From Bacteroidales bacterium UBA4459 (GTDB taxonomy: Bacteria > Bacteroidota > Bacteroidia > Bacteroidales > F082): 5,024 nt of DNA. Each line of letters opens with the position of its first letter. Within the stretch, counting starts at the first letter, position 1. This document shows positions 1-5,024 of this stretch, piece after piece. Both the position numbers and the translations under genes were made by a program. The stretch spans positions 8,439 to 13,462 of the forward strand of contig DGOT01000043.1 of NCBI GenBank assembly GCA_002389465.1, in the 5' to 3' direction. The notes beneath the pieces were generated by a model, which saw only the letters and a list, made by a program, of their open reading frames with translations, ran no database searches and was not told the DNA's origin.

Positions 1-3000
1 TTTGTTCTTTCAACGGTGAATATTGAAGAAAACGGCCAACGCCAGCCGGTACCGTACGTGATCCCTCCGGGAATTGAGCGGGAAATTAATTTCGGAACCA
101 CCAATTATGTTGCACTGAACGAACAGTCGATCCAACTCGAAACAGACAATCTTCTGGACGGAGATGCGCGAGGAATTTTTAAGACGACCGAATTCGATTT
201 CCGGCAATTCAAAAAACTGAATATGTTTGTACATGCCGAAAAACGCTACGAAGAACAGGACCTGGAATATGGTGATATGACTGTTTTCGTACGGATCGGT
301 TCCGATTTTATACATAATTACTACGAATACGAAATCCCTGTAAAATTTACAGCCTGGTATACATCTATCGACCAGCCTGACTCGATATGGCCCGAGGCAA
401 ACAATTTTGACATTGACCTGACAAACCTTGTCCAGGTAAAAGAAAACCGGAACGTTGCCATGCGCCAGCCAAATTCGGATCTTGCCTTATACAAACCCTA
501 TGTGGAATACGACGGCAAGGCACGGGTAACTGTTTTGGGAAGCCCGAGCATCAGCGATGTAAAAGGCATACTGATCGGTGTAAGGAACCCAAAACGTAAG
601 GGTACGGGTGCAGATGATGACGGAAACCCGATCAGCTCCATTGTATGGGTTGACGAGTTGCGGCTTACCGACTTTAACGATAAACCGGGATGGGCGGCAA
701 CAGGCCGGATTGAAGCAGTTCTGGCAGATTTTGCTCGCGTATCATTCTCCGCTTCACACAGCTCGGCCGGATTCTCCAGCATTGAAAAGAAGATCACTCA
801 AATACCTCTGGAATATGTGACCGATTACATCGTTACCACCGATATGGACTGGGGTAAATTTTTCTCGGAAAAAGCCGGTGTAAATATTCCGATGCATTTT
901 GACTACGGCGTTTCGAAAATAACGCCCGAATACAACCCGCTACAGCCCGATATCATCCTGAAAGAAGACTTGCAAACATATGACGACAAACAGAAAAGGG
1001 ATTCGGTAAAAAGACTGGTCGAAGATTATACGTCAAGGACAAATGTCAACCTGATGAATGTACGAAAGACCCGTACAGATACTAAAAAGAAACCCAGGGT
1101 TTATGATGTGGAGAATTTCGATGTCTCTTTTGCCTATTCCAAGATCAAACACCGGAATATCGACTTTGAATATGACGACCAGAAAGAGTACCGGGGAGGT
1201 TTTGGGTATAATTACAACGGACGGCCTAAGAATTACGTGCCGTTAAAAAAGGTAAACGGGATGACTTCCAAACACCTGGCCCTGATTAAAGACTTCAACA
1301 TTTACCTGTTGCCCAAAACAATCTCGTTCCGGACAGATATGAACCGGCAAATCCACGAAATCTTGTACCGCGATAAAAGCTTCGGCGATGTGATTATCTA
1401 CCCGACCGTAAACCGTATCTGGAACTGGAACCGTATGTTCAACTTCAAGTATGATTTTTCCAAATCCCTGTCGTTTGAATTCAACACCGGAACAAACGCG
1501 TACATCAAAGAACCCACTATGTACCCTGACAAGGACACTGAGGAATGGGATGAGTACAAGCAGTCGATATGGCGTGAAGTAGGTGGATTTGGTACAACGC
1601 AGCGATACAATCAGTCGCTCAAAGTTACCTACAACGTCCCCTTGAAAAAAATTCCGATACTTGACTGGATTACAATAGCTGCCAATATCCAGACTTTATA
1701 TACATGGGCAGCATCGCCGATTTCCATTCAGCCCCGGTTTGGCAACAACATCGAAAACGGGAACCAGAAGCAGATAAACAGCAATGCCGATCTGCAGAAT
1801 CTGTACAACAAAATACCCTATTTCAAATCGCTGAACCAAACACAGGGAAGATCAAGGTCTTCTTCCCGTGCAAGAGGCGGCGCACAACCAAAGCCAGCGG
1901 AAAACGATACAATCAAGCAAAAGAAACAGGCAGGTAAAAAATTCGGTGAGGGGTTGTTAAAAGTGTTGATGTCGGTGAAGAAAGTTTCAGTTACCTGGAC
2001 ACAAGGAAACGGAACTTCGCTGCCGGGCTACATGCCCGAACCCAAGTTTCTGGGCATGGACCTCTCCAATACAGCACCAGGATGGGGGTTCGTTTTCGGA
2101 AAGCAATACAACGACTTCCCGCAAAGGGTAGCCGAAAACGAATGGTACTCTGTTGACTCGGCACTGAACAACGCCTACATGCAAAAGATTAATGAAGCCT
2201 TATCGTATAAAGTAAATGGTGACATCCTGGGAGTTATCCGCGTTGACCTTGACGGCGACAGGATTTATACGGATAACTATCAATCCTATTTCCGGTATGA
2301 TGCCGAGGGTGTTTTTACGGAATATTCTCCTGTAAACACCGGTAATTTCAGTATTTCTTATTCCATTATCAAAACCTCTTTCAAGGGGCCGGATGAAAAT
2401 GAGATCTCTCCGACTTTCGTACAGTTTCTCGACAACCGTTATGTCATCGCCGAACGGCTTGCCCGTGATGATCCTGCCTGGCAAAACCTTCCGGATGACG
2501 CCAAGTATTTTTACGACACAATTGCGGGCAGAGAATTTCCTTACGGTTACGGTTCAAACTCACAGCCTGTGCTGTATCATGCATTCCTTTCCGCTTACGG
2601 GGGCAGTGATGCGTCTACGGTAGGCATTAGCTCACCTTTCCCTAAATTCCCTTTGCCTAACTGGCGCATAACCATAAGCGGTCTGACGAACATCAAAGCC
2701 ATAGCTAAGGTATTCCGGAGTTTTAACATCACACACGGCTACCGCTCCATGTTAAGCATCACTTCGTGGCGTACGAATGTGAACTATAAGGAAGACGAAC
2801 CCGGCCAGGTATTTCAGGACACCTATAATTTTATTTCTAAATATGATGTGGGTGTAGTTTCAGTTATTGAAAACTACAGCCCGCTTATTGGCCTTGACAT
2901 GACCATGCACAACAGCCTGAATATACGTGCTGAGTTTAAGAAAACGAGAAACCTTTCGATGAGCTTTGTGAATAACCAGCTTACCGAGATTACCGGAAAC

Positions 3001-3345
3001 GAACTGGTGGTGGGACTTGGCTTCCGTGTTAAAGGGCTAAAGTTCCAGATAGCCTCATTTACCGGTAAAAAATCGAACAGGGTGGGCAGCGACCTGAACC
3101 TGAAACTCGACTTCGGTATGAGAGATAACAAAACAACCCTGCGAAGAATTGATGAAGACAACAACCAGGTGTCTGCCGGATCGATGCAATACACGCTGAA
3201 CTTTGCTGCCGACTACATGCTGAGCCAGAGTTTGCAATTGCGGGCATATTACAACTGGACCAGCAACAACCCATACATCTCAGCCCAGTTCCCCAATGCA
3301 ACGACAAGTGCCGGCTTTACGCTCAGGTTTAATCTGGCGCAATAA
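1..3345 (+). CDS. sprA: SprA/Sov, type IX secretion outer-membrane translocon (3' part; 5' end outside window)
   Basis: This is the C-terminal 1114 residues of SprA (Sov in Porphyromonas), the giant outer-membrane beta-barrel that forms the type IX secretion pore and supports gliding in gliding species. The frame is open from base 1, so the GTG at 16 is not the true start; family members run to about 2,300-2,500 residues, so roughly half is missing. Residue numbers here count from base 1. Family-like signatures are PYVIPPGIERE (18-28), IVWVDELRL (214-222) and PFPKFPLPNW (879-888). The first ~230 residues probably belong to the second SprA_N-type repeat. The rest shows many alternating polar/hydrophobic strands broken by charged loops, as in a large barrel, and ends in a strand closing with FTLRFNLAQ. 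A basic, Ser/Arg-rich loop lies at about 614-647. No frameshift is seen. The family assignment is from recognised motifs and overall architecture, not a search. Confidence 0.95.
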   Translation, partial: FVLSTVNIEENGQRQPVPYVIPPGIEREINFGTTNYVALNEQSIQLETDNLLDGDARGIFKTTEFDFRQFKKLNMFVHAEKRYEEQDLEYGDMTVFVRIGSDFIHNYYEYEIPVKFTAWYTSIDQPDSIWPEANNFDIDLTNLVQVKENRNVAMRQPNSDLALYKPYVEYDGKARVTVLGSPSISDVKGILIGVRNPKRKGTGADDDGNPISSIVWVDELRLTDFNDKPGWAATGRIEAVLADFARVSFSASHSSAGFSSIEKKITQIPLEYVTDYIVTTDMDWGKFFSEKAGVNIPMHFDYGVSKITPEYNPLQPDIILKEDLQTYDDKQKRDSVKRLVEDYTSRTNVNLMNVRKTRTDTKKKPRVYDVENFDVSFAYSKIKHRNIDFEYDDQKEYRGGFGYNYNGRPKNYVPLKKVNGMTSKHLALIKDFNIYLLPKTISFRTDMNRQIHEILYRDKSFGDVIIYPTVNRIWNWNRMFNFKYDFSKSLSFEFNTGTNAYIKEPTMYPDKDTEEWDEYKQSIWREVGGFGTTQRYNQSLKVTYNVPLKKIPILDWITIAANIQTLYTWAASPISIQPRFGNNIENGNQKQINSNADLQNLYNKIPYFKSLNQTQGRSRSSSRARGGAQPKPAENDTIKQKKQAGKKFGEGLLKVLMSVKKVSVTWTQGNGTSLPGYMPEPKFLGMDLSNTAPGWGFVFGKQYNDFPQRVAENEWYSVDSALNNAYMQKINEALSYKVNGDILGVIRVDLDGDRIYTDNYQSYFRYDAEGVFTEYSPVNTGNFSISYSIIKTSFKGPDENEISPTFVQFLDNRYVIAERLARDDPAWQNLPDDAKYFYDTIAGREFPYGYGSNSQPVLYHAFLSAYGGSDASTVGISSPFPKFPLPNWRITISGLTNIKAIAKVFRSFNITHGYRSMLSITSWRTNVNYKEDEPGQVFQDTYNFISKYDVGVVSVIENYSPLIGLDMTMHNSLNIRAEFKKTRNLSMSFVNNQLTEITGNELVVGLGFRVKGLKFQIASFTGKKSNRVGSDLNLKLDFGMRDNKTTLRRIDEDNNQVSAGSMQYTLNFAADYMLSQSLQLRAYYNWTSNNPYISAQFPNATTSAGFTLRFNLAQ

Positions 3346-3420
3346 GCTAACCGGTAACATGGTGAACATAATTTCTGTGAATATTTCCTGGGCCAAAGGA
3401 TAAGCAAAACAAAAAAAGTA

Positions 3421-3428
3421 TAAATTTG
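3421..3428 (+). promoter_or_regulatory. Candidate Bacteroidota -7 promoter box upstream of gcvH
   Basis: TAAATTTG matches the Bacteroidota housekeeping -7 consensus TAnnTTTG and lies 26 bases before the gcvH ATG, which would give a short leader of about 20 bases. I see no TTG/TTTG -33 element at the usual 17-23 base distance; that stretch is A-rich instead. In an AT-rich spacer the match could be chance. If real, it would let gcvH and the genes after it be transcribed independently of sprA. Confidence 0.35.
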
Positions 3429-3454
3429 AAGCACTAAAAAAAACAGAAAATATT

Positions 3455-3835
3455 ATGAATATTCCTGCTGATTTATTGTACACGGAAGACCACGAATGGG
3501 TCAAAGTTAAAGGCGATGAAGCGTACATCGGAATTACCGAATTTGCACAGGGTGAGTTAGGTGATATCGTTTTTGTTGAAGTGGAAACAATTGATGAAGA
3601 ACTTGACAAAGGCGATACTTTTGGAACAATCGAAGCGGTAAAAACGGTTTCCGACATGTTTATGCCTGTAGGAGGCACTGTACTTGAAGTTAACGAAGCG
3701 CTGGAAGACACACCTGACGTGATCAACAAAGACGCATACGGTGACGGCTGGGTCATTAAAATAAAAATTGCCAACGCCGGAGAACTGGAAGGATTGCTAA
3801 GTGCTGAAGCATATAAGGACACTATTGAATCGTAA
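3455..3835 (+). CDS. gcvH: Glycine cleavage system H protein (lipoyl carrier)
   Basis: GcvH is the cytoplasmic lipoyl-bearing shuttle of the glycine cleavage system. Its lipoyl arm accepts the aminomethyl group from the P protein, presents it to the T protein, and is reoxidised by the L protein (dihydrolipoamide dehydrogenase). The 126-residue length is normal for the family. The N-terminal YTEDHEWV (9-16) and GITEFAQGELGDIVFVE (26-42) are characteristic. The lipoylation site is IEAVKTVSD, with Lys63 (codon 3641-3643) as the modified residue. It is followed by the second half of the hammerhead fold, with NEALEDTPDVIN and GDGWVIKIKI. The ATG at 3455 places the family N-terminus correctly; it is preceded by A-rich sequence rather than a Shine-Dalgarno, as is usual in Bacteroidota. 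No gcvP, gcvT or lipoate-attachment gene is in the window, so its partners must be encoded elsewhere. The VanZ-like gene follows after 6 bases, implying co-transcription. Confidence 0.97.
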   Translation: MNIPADLLYTEDHEWVKVKGDEAYIGITEFAQGELGDIVFVEVETIDEELDKGDTFGTIEAVKTVSDMFMPVGGTVLEVNEALEDTPDVINKDAYGDGWVIKIKIANAGELEGLLSAEAYKDTIES

Positions 3836-3841
3836 ACCGGC

Positions 3842-4243
3842 ATGATGATCAGGAGACAATGGTTTACCCTGGCATGGGCATTGTTCATACTGATCCTTAC
3901 AGGCATTCCGGGTGATCAGATCCCAAAGGTCCTGACATTTCTGGAGTGGCTGTCCCCGGATAAAATGGTTCACCTGATCATGTTTGGTGTGTTGTCGTAC
4001 CTCATGCTGTACGGTAACCGTCAACAATATTTTAAAAGCAGGAACCGTTCTTATTATATAATCATCGCCGTTCTTATATCTGCTGTTTATGGAATTATTA
4101 CGGAATTATTGCAGTTTTATGTGTTTATCGGTCGCAATGCCAACGTGTTTGACGGAGCGGCAAATATACTCGGAGCAGCAAGCGGCGGATTGGTATATTT
4201 TTTGCAGTTTAATAAAAATAAAAGCAAAACTAAATCTGTTTAG
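3842..4243 (+). CDS. VanZ-family small integral membrane protein
   Basis: This 133-residue inner-membrane protein has about four predicted transmembrane segments, near residues 7-23, 41-58, 71-95 and 104-123, and a Lys-rich tail (KNKSKTKS) likely to be cytoplasmic. It carries the polar pattern typical of VanZ-like proteins: DKMVH with a following Phe (Asp40, Lys41, His44, Phe48), then ITELLQ (Glu88, Gln91), Arg98, and DGAANILG (Asp104, Asn108, Gly111). VanZ itself gives low-level teicoplanin resistance, but most family members, including short Bacteroidota ones like this, have no established function, and nothing here suggests antibiotic resistance. The start may be the ATG at 3842 or the adjacent in-frame ATG at 3845; no ribosome site decides between them. 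The 6-base gap after gcvH suggests translational or transcriptional coupling. The family call is by motif and topology; the function is unknown. Confidence 0.85.
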   Translation: MMIRRQWFTLAWALFILILTGIPGDQIPKVLTFLEWLSPDKMVHLIMFGVLSYLMLYGNRQQYFKSRNRSYYIIIAVLISAVYGIITELLQFYVFIGRNANVFDGAANILGAASGGLVYFLQFNKNKSKTKSV

Positions 4244-4254
4244 AGATAAATTGT

Positions 4255-4262
4255 TATTTTAG
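4255..4262 (+). promoter_or_regulatory. Weak candidate -7 box upstream of the tonB-like gene
   Basis: TATTTTAG differs by one base from the TAnnTTTG -7 consensus and lies 32 bases before the ATG at 4295, within the 51-base gap after the VanZ-like gene. No convincing -33 TTG is present at the proper distance. The gap is long enough for a promoter, but read-through from gcvH is equally possible. AGGA at 4290-4293 is only one base from the ATG, too close to act as a Shine-Dalgarno. Confidence 0.2.
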
Positions 4263-4294
4263 CAGTTGATTTTTAAGCGTAAAAGCATCAGGAT

Positions 4295-4972
4295 ATGGAA
4301 GCTAAAAAAACACCCAAAGCGGACCTGGAGAACAAAAAAACTCTATATTTTGAGATCGGGTTAATCCTCGCCTTAGCCATTGTATTGGCTGCTTTCGAGT
4401 ACAAAAGTTATGATAAAATAACCATCGATCTGGCACAAAGAGTTGCCGATGAAGTAACGGAAGAAATCATTCCGATTACAGAACAAAAGGTAAAACCGCC
4501 ACCACCACCACCACCAAAACAGGTGACTCAGATCAAAATTGTGGAAGATGATGTTGAGGTGGAAGATGAACTGGATATTGACGTGGAAGCCGATGATGAG
4601 ACCGTGGTTGACGAATACATTCCTCCTGTTGAAGATGAAGAGGAAGTTTCCGAAGCAGAAATTTTTACGGTTGTGGAATCGATGCCTTCTTTCCCCGGTG
4701 GTATGGGTGCGTTGATGAAATACCTTGCTGAAAATATTAAATACCCTCCCCTTGCCAAAGAGAGCGGGATTCAGGGACGTGTATTTATCAATTTTGTGGT
4801 GGAACCCAATGGTAGTATTTCCAACGTGAAAGTATTGCGTGGTATCGGAGGTGGATGCGATGAAGAGGCTGTTCGTGTAGTTGAACGTATGCCGAAATGG
4901 TCGCCAGGTAAACAACGCGGAAAACCGGTAAGGGTTTCTTATAACTTACCTGTGAAATTTACCCTCCAGTAA
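4295..4972 (+). CDS. Energy transducer TonB family protein
   Basis: This 225-residue TonB-like protein is anchored in the inner membrane and would carry proton-motive-force energy from an ExbB/ExbD complex to TonB-dependent outer-membrane receptors. The order is a short Lys-rich cytoplasmic N-terminus, one transmembrane helix at about 17-36, a periplasmic region, seven consecutive prolines (68-74), a strongly acidic linker (about 83-122), and a C-terminal TonB domain from about 128. The domain has the Bacteroidota-type signatures MPSFPGG (130-136), YPPLAKESGIQGRV (150-163), GGGCDEEAVRVV (185-196) and MPKWSPGKQRGKPV (199-212), ending in YNLPVKFTLQ. Length and architecture are normal. No exbB or exbD is nearby, and Bacteroidota genomes usually carry several TonB copies, so the receptor it serves cannot be named. 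A link to SprA secretion is not shown by the sequence. An intrinsic terminator begins 19 bases after the stop. Confidence 0.93.
   Translation: MEAKKTPKADLENKKTLYFEIGLILALAIVLAAFEYKSYDKITIDLAQRVADEVTEEIIPITEQKVKPPPPPPPKQVTQIKIVEDDVEVEDELDIDVEADDETVVDEYIPPVEDEEEVSEAEIFTVVESMPSFPGGMGALMKYLAENIKYPPLAKESGIQGRVFINFVVEPNGSISNVKVLRGIGGGCDEEAVRVVERMPKWSPGKQRGKPVRVSYNLPVKFTLQ
4499..4516 (+). repeat. (CCA)6 trinucleotide run encoding part of the TonB polyproline tract
   Basis: Six tandem CCA codons follow one CCG, together encoding Pro68-Pro74 of the TonB-like protein. Unit gain or loss would stay in frame and only change the length of the proline rod. A proline run of this length normally needs elongation factor P for efficient translation, which is established for polyproline stretches in bacteria. 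Confidence 0.9.
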
Positions 4973-4991
4973 AAAAGAAATTGTAACTGAT

Positions 4992-5021
4992 AAAAAAGGC
5001 CGCATCAAAGCGGCTTTTTTT
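4992..5021 (+). terminator. Rho-independent terminator after the tonB-like gene
   Basis: The core stem is GCCGC (4999-5003) pairing with GCGGC (5010-5014) around the six-base loop ATCAAA. It is extended by a G-U pair and by six A-U pairs from the flanking A run (4992-4997) and T run (5015-5021). The T tract directly follows the GC stem, giving a classical intrinsic terminator. Because an A run precedes the stem, the same element could also stop transcription arriving on the opposite strand. It ends the gene run. Confidence 0.93.
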
Positions 5022-5024
5022 ATG

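Noticed and set aside
16..18. GTG as the start codon of the sprA reading frame
   Set aside because: The frame stays open to base 1 and the protein begins mid-family, so the real start is far upstream of the window.
3851..3861. AGGAG followed by ATG, resembling a Shine-Dalgarno and start inside the VanZ-like gene
   Set aside because: The ATG at 3859 is out of frame with the VanZ-like protein, and Bacteroidota rarely rely on Shine-Dalgarno sequences, so it is a coincidence.
3280..3906. 208-codon open frame on the minus strand across the end of sprA, all of gcvH and the start of the VanZ-like gene
   Set aside because: It lies antisense to well-recognised genes, its translation is low-complexity Ser/Thr-rich sequence mirroring gcvH codons, and it resembles no known family.
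3842..4243. Glycopeptide resistance gene vanZ
   Set aside because: Only the broad VanZ-like fold is supported. There is no vanA-type cluster nearby, and Gram-negative Bacteroidota commonly carry such proteins without a resistance role.
4373..4915. 180-codon open frame on the minus strand opposite the tonB-like gene
   Set aside because: It is an antisense shadow. Its Trp run is simply the complement of the CCA repeat, and its Phe/His/Asn-rich composition mirrors the acidic linker codons.
5022..5024. ATG at the very end of the window as the start of a next gene
   Set aside because: It directly abuts the terminator T tract, and no following sequence is available to support a coding region.
1..5024. 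A previously undescribed system, mobile element or horizontally acquired island
   Set aside because: Every substantial stretch is covered by recognisable core Bacteroidota families. There are no transposase, integrase, long repeats, tRNA or attachment-site signals, and no obvious shift in base composition between genes.

Overview
This window looks like a chromosomal segment from a Bacteroidota member, probably in the Bacteroidia. The evidence is a SprA/Sov-type outer-membrane translocon, a TonB with the typical Bacteroidota C-terminal domain (MPSFPGG, then PKWSPGKQRGKPV), starts without usable Shine-Dalgarno sequences, and a TAnnTTTG-like -7 box. The exact lineage cannot be fixed from sequence reading alone. 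All four genes are on the + strand and no frame is broken.

Layout: positions 1-3345 hold the 3' part of sprA, whose 5' end lies outside the window. Then come 109 bases of A-rich spacer with a candidate promoter, gcvH (3455-3835), a VanZ-family membrane protein gene (3842-4243, only 6 bases after gcvH), 51 bases of spacer, and a TonB-family energy transducer gene (4295-4972). A strong intrinsic terminator at 4992-5021 closes the run and is the only clear terminator in the window.

Functionally, SprA is the outer-membrane pore of the type IX secretion system. GcvH is the lipoyl carrier of the glycine cleavage system. The VanZ-like protein is a small inner-membrane protein of unknown role. The TonB-like protein would pass proton-motive-force energy to outer-membrane receptors. 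The same-strand arrangement and the single downstream terminator suggest shared transcription, with a possible extra promoter before gcvH. No biochemical pathway links all four.

I found no mobile element, RNA gene, CRISPR array or new defence-type system. This is ordinary core-genome content, and the findings below are modest.
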